A stretch of 64,000 bases of DNA from Natrialbaceae archaeon AArc-T1-2 (GTDB taxonomy: Archaea > Halobacteriota > Halobacteria > Halobacteriales > Natrialbaceae), in assembly GCF_030273315.1 (NCBI RefSeq), contig NZ_CP127174.1:1-64000 (forward strand), given 5' to 3'. Within the stretch, counting starts at the first letter, position 1, and the number at the start of each line of letters is the position of its first letter. Below, in pieces: positions 54,490 to 62,093 of this stretch. The notes beneath the pieces are model-generated. The model did no database searches. It was not told where the DNA came from and worked only from the letters and a program-made list of their open reading frames with translations. The translations under genes were made by a program, and so were the position numbers.

Positions 54490-56112
54490 ATGGCTCACAA
54501 CGAGGAGCAGCGACCGTCGGTGAGCGACAGTGATGGGACTGCGGCGGTCGGAGGCGACCCGGGTCCGGCACCGGGGTCGTTGATCGTCGTTTCGAACCGA
54601 CAGCCGTACCGACACGAGTATGCGAGCGACGACGCCGAAAGCGAGACGACGACCGACGGCGGTGCAACGACGGCACCGTCGGCGGACATCGACCAACAGA
54701 TCGAGGTCGACCGACCGACCGGTGGACTGACTGCCGGATTGGATCCCGTTCTCCAGCAAGCGGGTGGGACGTGGATCGCCTGGGGCGACGGCGACGCCGA
54801 CGACGAGGTCGCCGACGACGACGGCTGCGTCAGCGTACCACCCGAGGAGGGGTCGTACACGCTCCAGCGGGTATGGCTCACGGAGACGGAAATCGACGGT
54901 TACTACCGAGGGTTTAGCAACCGGGTGCTGTGGCCGCTGTGTCACGAGTTCCCCGAGCTGGCCGAGCCTCGACCGACGTTTCTCGAGTGGTATCGAGCCG
55001 TCAATCGGACGTTCGCCGAGGCGGTTGCCGACCACGCCGACGAGGACGCGGTCGTCTGGTTGCAGGACTATCACCTCGGACTCGCACCCGCGATGGTTCG
55101 CGAGCGGGTCCCGCAGACGGCGACGATCGCGCAGTTCTGGCACGTTCCCTGGCCGACGCCGGCCGTCTTCGAGCACTGCCCGGCCCGACGGGAGCTGCTC
55201 GAGGGACTGCTCGGCAACGACCTGCTCGGCTTTCACGTCGACCGGTACTGCGAGGCGTTTCTCGACTGCGTCGAACGGTTCTGTCCCGAGACGACGGTCG
55301 ACTGGCACCGACAGGTCGTCCATCATCGGGACGGACAGACGCGGGTGACCGCGACGCCGATGGGTATCGACGCGGAGGATCACGATCGGACGAGTCGATC
55401 GGTCGATCCGGGGGAGTGGCACGACTTTCGCGAGCGACACGACATTCCGCGCGGGAACGCGATCGGACTCGGCGTCGACCGACTCGACTACTCGAAGGGG
55501 ATCCCCGAACGCCTCGACGCGATCGAACGGCTCCTCGAGCGCGAGCCGGGCTGGCGCGGCGAGTTCACGTTCGTCCAGACGGCGACGCCGAGCCGAACCG
55601 AGATCCCGGCCTACGCGCGCCACGGCGAGTACGTCCGCGAGGAGATCGATCGGATCAACGCCCGCTTCGGCGGTCCGGGGTGGCGACCGATCGTCTACAC
55701 CGAGGAGTTCCTCCCACGGGAGACGCTCTGTGCGCTGTATCGCCGGGCCGACGCCATGATCGTCAGTCCGCTGTACGACGGGATGAACCTCGTCGCGAAG
55801 GAGTTCGTCGCCGCGAGCGTCGACGGCGACGGCACGCTGGTGTTGAGCGAGACCGCCGGTGCACACGAGACGCTCGGCGAGTTCGCGTACGCTATCGACC
55901 CGACCTGCCAGGAGGCGTTCGCGGAGACGATCGACGTCGCGCTCACGGCGCCATCTGAGGAACGACGGGGACGGATGAACGGCCTTCGACGTCGGGTCTT
56001 CGGGCGCGACCTCGAGTGGTGGATGCAGGTCCAGTTCGACGAGTTGCGACGGGTACACGAGTCGGCGACGCCCCGGAACGGACGACGGCGCAAGCGGTCC
56101 CGGTCGGTGTAA
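54490..56112 (+). CDS. otsA: Trehalose-6-phosphate synthase
   Basis: A 540-aa GT20 glycosyltransferase joining UDP- or GDP-glucose to glucose 6-phosphate. After a disordered acidic N-terminal tail (about 35 residues) come LIVVSNRQPYRHEY, GGLTAGLDPVLQQAGGTWIAW (in part), VVWLQDYHLGLAPAMVRERV and VDRLDYSKGIPERLDAIERL, the donor/acceptor binding motifs; VSPLYDGMNLVAKEFVAA is near the end. Start ATG 54490 was preferred over an in-frame GTG at 54469. It overlaps otsB by one base (TAATG), so both are translated together. Trehalose here is probably a compatible solute. Confidence 0.94.
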   Translation: MAHNEEQRPSVSDSDGTAAVGGDPGPAPGSLIVVSNRQPYRHEYASDDAESETTTDGGATTAPSADIDQQIEVDRPTGGLTAGLDPVLQQAGGTWIAWGDGDADDEVADDDGCVSVPPEEGSYTLQRVWLTETEIDGYYRGFSNRVLWPLCHEFPELAEPRPTFLEWYRAVNRTFAEAVADHADEDAVVWLQDYHLGLAPAMVRERVPQTATIAQFWHVPWPTPAVFEHCPARRELLEGLLGNDLLGFHVDRYCEAFLDCVERFCPETTVDWHRQVVHHRDGQTRVTATPMGIDAEDHDRTSRSVDPGEWHDFRERHDIPRGNAIGLGVDRLDYSKGIPERLDAIERLLEREPGWRGEFTFVQTATPSRTEIPAYARHGEYVREEIDRINARFGGPGWRPIVYTEEFLPRETLCALYRRADAMIVSPLYDGMNLVAKEFVAASVDGDGTLVLSETAGAHETLGEFAYAIDPTCQEAFAETIDVALTAPSEERRGRMNGLRRRVFGRDLEWWMQVQFDELRRVHESATPRNGRRRKRSRSV

Positions 56113-56969
56113 TGTCCGAGACGCCCCCCCGACCGATCGTGGCGTGTCTCCCCAGGCTGCGGGCAAAACTCCGGGACGCGTCCGCACTGCTCGTCTGTCT
56201 CGACTTCGACGGCACGCTCGCGCCGATCGTCGACGAGCCCGACGCGGCTGCGCCGACGGCCGAAAACGAGGCCGCACTCGAGACGCTCGCCGATACCGAG
56301 CGAATCTCGACGGCGATCGTCAGCGGTCGCGCCCTCGCCGACGTCCGGGCTCGAGTCGGCCCGGCTACCGCCTACGCGGGCAACCACGGCCTCGAGCTCG
56401 ATCGCGACGGCTCGGTGACCGTCCACCCAGCGGCTCGCGAACGGGCGACGCTGGTCGAGACGGTCTGTGGGCTGCTCGAGGTCGCGCTCGATCCGATCCC
56501 GGGCACTCGCGTCGAGAACAAGCGCCTGACCGGAACCGTTCACGTCAGGCAGGTACTACCTGTGACGCGGCCGATCGTTCGAGAACTCACTCGCGACGCC
56601 GTCGATCGGATTGGCGGCGACGATCTCGAACTCTCCTCGGGAAAGTGCGTGCTCGAGATCTCCCCGTCGGTCTCGTGGGGGAAAGGCGATGCCGTCTGTC
56701 GCCTCGAGACGGCCTCTCCCGACGACACGCTCACGATCTACGTCGGCGACGACGTCACCGACGAGTCCGCATTTCGAGCGGTCGAGCCAGACGGCGTCGG
56801 CGTTCGGGTCGGCGACGACAGCCCGTCAGCGGCCTCCTGTCGGGTGCGTTCGCCGGACGACGTTACCTCCTTGCTCGAGTGGCTGGTGACGACTGGCGTC
56901 GACCTGCTCGAGAACGACCGATCCCGTTCACCGTCGACGACCGACACTGATCTCGATCTCGGGAACTGA
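56112..56969 (+). CDS. otsB: Trehalose-6-phosphate phosphatase
   Basis: A 285-aa HAD phosphatase removing phosphate from trehalose 6-phosphate. Motif I is LVCLDFDGTLAPIV; motif II is in AIVSGRALADV; GNHGLELDRDG is the trehalose-recognition loop; motif III/IV are SWGKGDAVCRL and TIYVGDDVTDESAF. Directly coupled to otsA. The last 30 residues are a charged tail. The sequence after its stop is an unusual G-run tract (57001-57070). Confidence 0.94.
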   Translation: MSETPPRPIVACLPRLRAKLRDASALLVCLDFDGTLAPIVDEPDAAAPTAENEAALETLADTERISTAIVSGRALADVRARVGPATAYAGNHGLELDRDGSVTVHPAARERATLVETVCGLLEVALDPIPGTRVENKRLTGTVHVRQVLPVTRPIVRELTRDAVDRIGGDDLELSSGKCVLEISPSVSWGKGDAVCRLETASPDDTLTIYVGDDVTDESAFRAVEPDGVGVRVGDDSPSAASCRVRSPDDVTSLLEWLVTTGVDLLENDRSRSPSTTDTDLDLGN

Positions 56970-57000
56970 TCGATGGCGTGGGTTCCCGGCCACCGAAGAT

Positions 57001-57070
57001 GTGGGGGATGGGTGGGGGGTGGGAGTGGGGGAGATGGGGGGATGAGAGATGGGGGGGATCGGGTGGGAGG
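57001..57070 (+). repeat. G-run tract, possible G-quadruplex
   Basis: About 70 bp almost without pyrimidines except T: nine or so runs of three to seven G separated by AT, T, A, AGAT and similar (e.g. GGGGGATGGGTGGGGGG). It starts 31 bp after the otsB stop and lies on the sense strand, so the RNA could also fold into quadruplexes. Base composition is unlike any other part of the window. Confidence 0.75.
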
Positions 57071-57206
57071 CGAATCGGTTGGAACTGAACGACGATACTC
57101 GATGGGGGTACTCGGTACGCCGGTTCACGTTCCACGGCGGGACCGGTAGCAGTGTCGGTCCACGGTACCGCTCTCCGCACCCAGTAATCGAATTTGTGCC
57201 CGACCA

Positions 57207-57241
57207 CTATAAAATTTCCGTTAGACATATCTGTCGGAAAT
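57207..57241 (+). promoter_or_regulatory. Promoter and operator of the phiH1-like regulator
   Basis: TATA box CTATAAAAT (57207-57215) overlaps the left arm of ATTTCCG-N14-CGGAAAT (57214-57220, 57235-57241). A third CGGAAAT follows at 57275-57281, just before the ATG at 57284. The arms cover TATA and start site, so autorepression is likely. Confidence 0.6.
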
Positions 57242-57283
57242 GGGTCGGCCGAAGTCGAAAGTATTAGTTACCATCGGAAATAT

Positions 57284-57661
57284 ATGTTCGATAGAGAGTG
57301 GATATCTGTGAAACTCAGACAGCCAACTGACTTTCTGATCCTCGAGGCACTCGAGGACAAAGGGCGAAACGTCGCGACGAACCTCGCCTCCCACACGGGA
57401 AAGAGCCGAAAGAACATCAACACGCGGCTGCCGGTGCTCGAAGATTACGGGCTCGTTCGCAAGATCGGTCCGGCAGAGCGCTCGGGGTTGTACGAGATCA
57501 CGCCGCTTGGCAAGGCCGCCTTAGTCTATCGGGACCAGTACGACGAGGTCGACGACTTCGAATCGCTCATCGAGGGCCCGAACGTCAGTGCGGATACCGC
57601 CGAAGAACAGGCGAGTTTTGCCCGCGGCGACGAGGAGTCCGAATCCGGAGACGACGAGTAA
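57284..57661 (+). CDS. Winged-helix regulator of the phiH1-repressor-like family
   Basis: A 125-aa protein: VKLRQPTDFLILEALEDKGR, then NVATNLASHTGKSRKNINTR (recognition helix), LPVLEDYGLVRKIGPAERSG and LYEITPLGKAALVYRDQYDE. This is the pattern of haloarchaeal proteins related to the repressor of virus phiH1. An acidic C-terminal tail follows. Although virus-related, no other viral gene is near, so it is probably a chromosomal regulator. ATG 57284 was chosen; a GTG at 57308 would still keep the whole domain. Confidence 0.82.
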   Translation: MFDREWISVKLRQPTDFLILEALEDKGRNVATNLASHTGKSRKNINTRLPVLEDYGLVRKIGPAERSGLYEITPLGKAALVYRDQYDEVDDFESLIEGPNVSADTAEEQASFARGDEESESGDDE

Positions 57662-57689
57662 TCACCGACGTCTCTCGAGCAGAGCCGCG

Positions 57690-58829
57690 TTACGTTCGTC
57701 CGAGTTCGTCCCCGACGAGGTCGACGGCGTTTCGGATCGCGCCGACCGACGAGAGATAGCCGGCGCCGACGGTCGTCTTCAGCGCCGTCGCGGCCCGACC
57801 GGTGACCACCGTCGGTCCGAGCTGTGCAACGGCATCGTCACCCACGCTCACCAGCCAGCCCGGGGAGTCGAACGTGTACGTCTCGAGTCGGGGTTCGAAG
57901 TCGTCTTTGTCTCCGCCGCGGTCGTATGCGACCAGCCGCGAGACGTTCTCGGCGACGGTTCGTGCCTGCCGGACCGCCGTCTGGGCGCTCGCAGGGACGG
58001 CCTGGCCCTCGGCGTCGACGACGCTTGCAGCGTCTCCGAGCGCGAAGGTGCGATCGGACAGCCGGAGATCCCCTCTGACCGTCGGTCGATCCCCCGAAAG
58101 CGGCGTCGGCCCCCGGATACCGCCCGTCCAGACGAACGCGTCGTATCGGAGCCGATCGTCACCCTCGAGGCCGACGGCGGACGCGTCGGCATCGGTCACG
58201 GTCGCGCCCGTCTTGACTTCGACACCCTGATCCTCGAGCGCCGAGCGGACGGCCCGCTGAAAGTTCGCCGGGAAGGTCGGGGCCACCGTATCGTACTGCT
58301 CGAGAAGCGTGATCGACGCGTCCGTCGCTTCTTCGCGGGCGAGTGCCGCGAGTTCGCCCGCGACCTGGACCCCCGAGAGGCCGCCCCCGCCGACGACCAG
58401 TCGCGGATCCGGCTGTGAGAACGCCCCGAGAGCGGCCGTCCGGATCGCCTTGGCGTCGTCCAGGCTCTTCAGCGGCGTCGCGTGCTCGCGAACGCCCTCG
58501 AGACCGTAGAAGGCCGTCTCCGCGCCGAGACAGATCGCACCGACGTCGTAGGTGAGCGAACCGGACGAAAGCGAGACGGTCCGGGCGTCGGTGTCGACAT
58601 CCTCGACGCGGGCGACGCGGACGGTCGCTCGGTCGACTGCGTCCGTCAGGGAGACGGTAATGTCGGACGCCAGCGCCGGCCGGCGAATCACGCGGTGGAG
58701 TTCGTGTTGGACGAGGTGGTCCGGCGACTGGTCGACGAGCGTGATCTCGACGTCGGCGGGGAACTCTCGCTCGAGCAGGCGGGTCAGCGTCAGGCCGGCG
58801 TAGCCCGCTCCGAGGACGACGACGTGCAT
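57690..58829 (-). CDS. FAD-dependent NADH dehydrogenase-like oxidoreductase (NDH-2 type)
   Basis: A 379-aa flavoprotein. VVLGAGYAGLTLTRLLEREF is the FAD ADP-binding motif; RLVVGGGGLSGVQVAGELA is the second, NAD(P)H-binding motif; FALGDAASVVD is the C-terminal FAD motif. This matches type II NADH:quinone oxidoreductases and sulfide:quinone-like relatives. It lacks an obvious C-terminal membrane helix, though GRAATALKTTVGAGYLSSVG could be amphipathic. The redox partner is therefore inferred as membrane quinone. Confidence 0.87.
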   Translation of the reverse strand: MHVVVLGAGYAGLTLTRLLEREFPADVEITLVDQSPDHLVQHELHRVIRRPALASDITVSLTDAVDRATVRVARVEDVDTDARTVSLSSGSLTYDVGAICLGAETAFYGLEGVREHATPLKSLDDAKAIRTAALGAFSQPDPRLVVGGGGLSGVQVAGELAALAREEATDASITLLEQYDTVAPTFPANFQRAVRSALEDQGVEVKTGATVTDADASAVGLEGDDRLRYDAFVWTGGIRGPTPLSGDRPTVRGDLRLSDRTFALGDAASVVDAEGQAVPASAQTAVRQARTVAENVSRLVAYDRGGDKDDFEPRLETYTFDSPGWLVSVGDDAVAQLGPTVVTGRAATALKTTVGAGYLSSVGAIRNAVDLVGDELGRT

Positions 58830-58894
58830 ATCGAACGTACGGATCGAACGGGTATAGATGTAGCCGAAGCGAAAGCGCCGTGGCAGAAGTTCTG

Positions 58895-59000
58895 CTGTCG
58901 GTCATGGACCTGTGAACTTGCGTGTGCCAGAACCGGCGATACAGCGTGTGTCAGTCCGCTCTCTCACGGGAGGATCACGTACGTATGACCGACAGTATTA
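58895..59000. repeat. Palindromic intergenic element, CTGTCGGTCAT arm type
   Basis: CTGTCGGTCAT (58895-58905) and ATGACCGACAG (58985-58995) are a perfect 11-bp inverted repeat, 79 bp apart. The right arm continues TATTA, whose TTA (58998-59000) is the stop codon of the minus-strand decarboxylase gene. Read on that strand the gene ends ...TAATACTGTCGGTCATACG, nearly the same arm as at 37322. Confidence 0.72.
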
Positions 59001-59981
59001 GAACAGGTGGTCGTCTTCCTCGAGCAGCTTCGCGGGACCGCCGACGCTCCAGATGGTCGTCGAGACGCCACAGTCGGCGACCTCCTCCTCGACGCGGTCG
59101 GCGTACTCCTCCGTGGTGTTGACGTAGACGCTCGCCCCGGTGTCAGTCGAGAAGTAACACGGAATGCCCTCCTCCTCGCGAAGTTCCCGCACCCGGTTGA
59201 AGATGGCGAGCGTCGCGGGCTGCCAGTAGACCCAGCCGGAGGGGCCGGTCATGGTCGTCGCGGCGAGCGAAAGCGAGTCGTGCTCGGCGAGTTCGAACGT
59301 CCGGTCGAAGTCGTTCTCGCGCAAGGCATCGCGCATCTCGGCGATCTGTTCGTGAATGTGGGCGTTGCGGGCCTGGAACATGTGACTGTCCGCGGCCTCG
59401 TCGTGGGCGTCCTCGGTCTCCTTGTGGTAGGGGACGAGCCCGACGACGATCCGGAGGTCCTCGTGGAGGTCGGTCTGGAGCCGCCGGGAGCGACAGTCCG
59501 CGTCGTTGAGCCCGGTGTGTAGCTGGGAGAACGCCCCCGTCACCGCCCGGGACGCCGACGCGGAGCCGACGCGGGCGATCGTCGAGATCTCCTGGCGCGA
59601 GCAGTCGAGTTCGGCGGCCTCGGCGAGTGCCATCGCGGCCGCGGCAAAGCCCGACGACGACGAGCCGAGCCCGACGTTCGAGGGGAAGCTGTTCTCGCTC
59701 TCGAGGCGCACCGGGTAGACGGTGTGGGCGGCGTCGGACAGCGACCGGGCCTTCTCGACGACGGCCTCGACCCGCTCGTAGGCCCGCCCCTCGAGTTCCT
59801 CGCCGTCGACGACGAAGACGTCCTCGTCGTAGTCCATCGAGAACTCGACCGTAGTCCGGGTGTGACTCGGGGCCGTACAGACGCTGATGCTGTCGTGATA
59901 CGGCAGTCGCTCGATGTCGTCGCGCATCCCGTGGTACTTGACTAGCCCCTGGATCGGGTGGGCCATGGCGGTCGCTTTCAT
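58998..59981 (-). CDS. Phosphomevalonate decarboxylase (archaeal mevalonate pathway)
   Basis: A 327-aa GHMP-superfamily enzyme. MKATAMAHPIQGLVKYHGMR is the start of decarboxylase-type GHMP proteins, FPSNVGLGSSSSGFAAAAMA the ATP loop, and SASASRAVTGAFSQLHTGLN and YFSTDTGASVYVNT later conserved parts. The Haloferax homologue decarboxylates mevalonate 5-phosphate to isopentenyl phosphate, the halophile route to archaeal lipids; older annotation is diphosphomevalonate decarboxylase. ATG 59981 begins the conserved N-terminus. Its stop is supplied by a palindromic repeat. Confidence 0.9.
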   Translation of the reverse strand: MKATAMAHPIQGLVKYHGMRDDIERLPYHDSISVCTAPSHTRTTVEFSMDYDEDVFVVDGEELEGRAYERVEAVVEKARSLSDAAHTVYPVRLESENSFPSNVGLGSSSSGFAAAAMALAEAAELDCSRQEISTIARVGSASASRAVTGAFSQLHTGLNDADCRSRRLQTDLHEDLRIVVGLVPYHKETEDAHDEAADSHMFQARNAHIHEQIAEMRDALRENDFDRTFELAEHDSLSLAATTMTGPSGWVYWQPATLAIFNRVRELREEEGIPCYFSTDTGASVYVNTTEEYADRVEEEVADCGVSTTIWSVGGPAKLLEEDDHLF

Positions 59982-60099
59982 ACCCTCACAGGTGGGTGAG
60001 GGCCGCATAAAGGTCACGACTACGAGGAGACGTCGTTTCGATCCGCTCGGCCGACGCGAATCCGAACGCTCAAGCGACCGGCTTCCGCACGAACCCCCT

Positions 60100-60783
60100 A
60101 TGGGAACGCCGCGTGCGGACCGCGCCGAGCAGGCCAGGGAGGTCATCGACCGTCTCGAGGACGAGTATCCGGACTCGACCATCTCGCTTCGGTACTCGGA
60201 CCGACTCGAGCTGTTGATCGCCGTGATCCTCTCGGCACAGTGTACGGACGAACGCGTCAATTCGGAGACCGAACACCTCTTCGAAAAGTACGACGGCCCC
60301 GAAGACTACGCGTCCGTCTCTCAGGAGGAACTCGCCGAGGACCTGAATTCGATCACCTACTACAACAACAAGGCCTCCTACATCCGTGACGCCTGCAAGC
60401 GGATCCTCGAGGAACACGACGGCGCGGTTCCCGACACGATGGACGAACTGACCGACTTACCCGGCGTGGGACGGAAGACGGCGAACGTCGTCCTCCAGCA
60501 CGGCCACGACGTCGTCGAGGGGATCGTCGTCGATACGCACGTACAGCGGCTCTCGCGTCGGCTCGGCCTGACCGAGGAGAGCCGTCCCGAACGCATCGAG
60601 GAGGACCTGATGGAAATCGTTCCCGACGGATACTGGCAGCAGTTTACACACCTCTGTATCGATCACGGACGCGCGGTCTGTACCGCTCGCAGCCCCGATT
60701 GTGAGGGCTGCGTCCTCGCGGACGTCTGCCCGTCTGAACGCGGCGACAACGACGTCGACCTCGCCTCGGGCGAGCCCTGGTGA
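60100..60783 (+). CDS. nth: Endonuclease III (DNA glycosylase/AP lyase)
   Basis: A 227-aa base-excision repair enzyme that removes oxidised pyrimidines. LLIAVILSAQCTDERVN is the N-terminal motif; the helix-hairpin-helix LTDLPGVGRKTANVV carries the catalytic Lys126, and VDTHVQRLSRRLGL the Asp145. The 4Fe-4S cluster cysteines are 194, 201, 204 and 210 (C-x6-C-x2-C-x5-C), complete. ATG 60100 is right before the first helix. Divergent from the decarboxylase gene. Confidence 0.95.
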   Translation: MGTPRADRAEQAREVIDRLEDEYPDSTISLRYSDRLELLIAVILSAQCTDERVNSETEHLFEKYDGPEDYASVSQEELAEDLNSITYYNNKASYIRDACKRILEEHDGAVPDTMDELTDLPGVGRKTANVVLQHGHDVVEGIVVDTHVQRLSRRLGLTEESRPERIEEDLMEIVPDGYWQQFTHLCIDHGRAVCTARSPDCEGCVLADVCPSERGDNDVDLASGEPW

Positions 60784-60891
60784 CGCCGTTTTCCGGTGCC
60801 AGCCAGCGACCTCGAGCGACGTCGACGAACCGTCCGTCGCAAGGCCAACGCCTTTTCGCGCCCTCCCGGTAGGGACGGTCGCGTGAGAGCT

Positions 60892-61137
60892 ATGAGCGAG
60901 GACGAATCCGAGGACCACGGCCGCGACGTCGAGCTCGCGAAGGAAGCCGACGAGGAAGACGAAAGCGACGGCGAAGACGAAGAGGAACTCACGGAGGCCC
61001 AGCGGGAAGCCCGACGGCGACACGAGGAAGAAAAGCGTCGACAGGACATCGAACACAAATCGGGCGAACGGGAAGGCGACGCAGTCGAGAGCGCGAACCC
61101 GGACCATCACCGAGACGAGGAGCCGTACAACAGTTAA
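60892..61137 (+). CDS. Small highly charged protein
   Basis: An 81-aa protein, MSEDESEDHGRDVELAKEAD, a run of Glu/Asp, then a basic-acidic helix ELTEAQREARRRHEEEKRRQ with coiled-coil character. It has no Cys and almost no hydrophobic residues, so it is probably disordered or a helix partner. Function unknown. The ATG at 60892 is chosen because upstream residues are Arg-rich and look untranslated. It overlaps the convergent NAD-kinase-like gene by 4 bp. Confidence 0.55.
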   Translation: MSEDESEDHGRDVELAKEADEEDESDGEDEEELTEAQREARRRHEEEKRRQDIEHKSGEREGDAVESANPDHHRDEEPYNS

Positions 61138-61940
61138 GTCGGATCGTCCGACGCTCCCGAGGCGAAAAACGGCCGACTTTCGGGGCCGACGAGTATCCCG
61201 ACGGTGCCGTCAACGTTGATCGAGACAGGCGAGGTTGGATCGACCGTCTCGACCGTCCGGTCGTCGACACAGAGGTCGACGGGGTCCGTATCGCGTTCGA
61301 CCGAGAGACGGACGTCGTCGTCCGGAAGGACCCACTGTCTCGTTCGGGTGGCGAACGGACCGATGGGGACGACCGCGACACTTCGAACCGCCGGAGAGAG
61401 GACGGGCCCACCGGCAGCTCCGCCGTAGCCGTGACAGCCGGCCGGCGTCGCGACGACGACCCCGTCGGCCCGGAACTGGGCGATCGCCGCCCCCCGACTT
61501 TCGACGCCGTACTCGGAGATGCGTGCGGGTTCGTCCGTCACCAGCGCGACGTCGAACAGCGCCCGGTAACGGTCGCTGGCGTCCGTCTCGACGCCGAGTA
61601 CGGGTCGCTCCCGTCGCACCGCCTCTCCCTCGAGGACGTGCCGGATCGCCGTCGGAAGCCGATCCGTCGGCATCGAGCGAACGCCTCGTCCGGCGTCGAC
61701 GGGGACGATCGGCGCGGCCGGCTTCGCGCGAACGGCAGCGAGCAACGCTGGCTCGCCGACGGTCACGAGCACCGAGAGCTCGCGCTCTATGAGTTGATCG
61801 ACTGTCCCAGTCACGAGATTGCCGCCCGCATCGGCGACAACCGACTCGAGGCTGTCTCGATCGAGGGCGACAGTCCGGTCCGGCGACGCGGCGACGCCGA
61901 CGAGCGGGGCGGCGCCCGGCGTCCACTCGGCGGGTGTCAT
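61134..61940 (-). CDS. NAD-kinase-like protein with a lost GGDGT motif
   Basis: A 268-aa protein aligned with ATP-NAD kinases in its second half: VVVATPAGCHGYGGAAGGPVLSP matches the usual ATPTGSTAYSLSAGGP, and SVAVVPIGPFATR the xxPICPH strand. In the first half the catalytic GGDGTFL is replaced by VTVGEPALLAAV, and the NE/D helix by ISEYGVESRG. The diglycine-Asp needed for phosphoryl transfer is gone, so kinase activity is doubtful; it may bind a dinucleotide as sensor or scaffold. ATG 61940 gives MTPAEWTPGAAP. Confidence 0.72.
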   Translation of the reverse strand: MTPAEWTPGAAPLVGVAASPDRTVALDRDSLESVVADAGGNLVTGTVDQLIERELSVLVTVGEPALLAAVRAKPAAPIVPVDAGRGVRSMPTDRLPTAIRHVLEGEAVRRERPVLGVETDASDRYRALFDVALVTDEPARISEYGVESRGAAIAQFRADGVVVATPAGCHGYGGAAGGPVLSPAVRSVAVVPIGPFATRTRQWVLPDDDVRLSVERDTDPVDLCVDDRTVETVDPTSPVSINVDGTVGILVGPESRPFFASGASDDPT

Positions 61941-62005
61941 GCCAGACCGTTCCAGTGGAGCGGCCAAAAGGATGCGGATTACTCGTCCGACTCGAGCCCG
62001 GCGAG

Positions 62006-62093
62006 TGATACGGATTGCTGTAACTATGTACCGGGGCAACCGCGCCTCGTATTGCGATTGCCCCGGTACGGACGTACAGCAGTCAGTATGACT
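62006..62093. repeat. 88-bp palindromic element, copy C
   Basis: Starts TGATACGGATTGCTGTA and ends TACAGCAGTCAGTATGACT; these ends pair at 14 of 17 positions. Central stem GTACCGGGGCAACCGC (62028-62043) with GCGATTGCCCCGGTAC (62054-62069), one mismatch, loop of 10. Compared with copies A/B, stem pair 3 changed from C-G to A-T and the mismatch at pair 8 became G-C. The right end contains the helicase stop codon (TGA, minus strand, 62083-62085). Confidence 0.92.

Larger units (their letters stand above)
56970..57283. other. Gap between otsB and the phiH1-like regulator
   Basis: A 314-bp noncoding stretch holding the G-run tract (57001-57070) and, at the right, the promoter/operator of the regulator gene (57207-57281). 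The part between (57071-57200) is GC-rich with no recognisable element. Confidence 0.5.

Noticed and set aside
57284-57661. A provirus, suggested by the phiH1-repressor-like gene
   Set aside because: No integrase, capsid, terminase or att site is near; flanking genes are ordinary metabolism.
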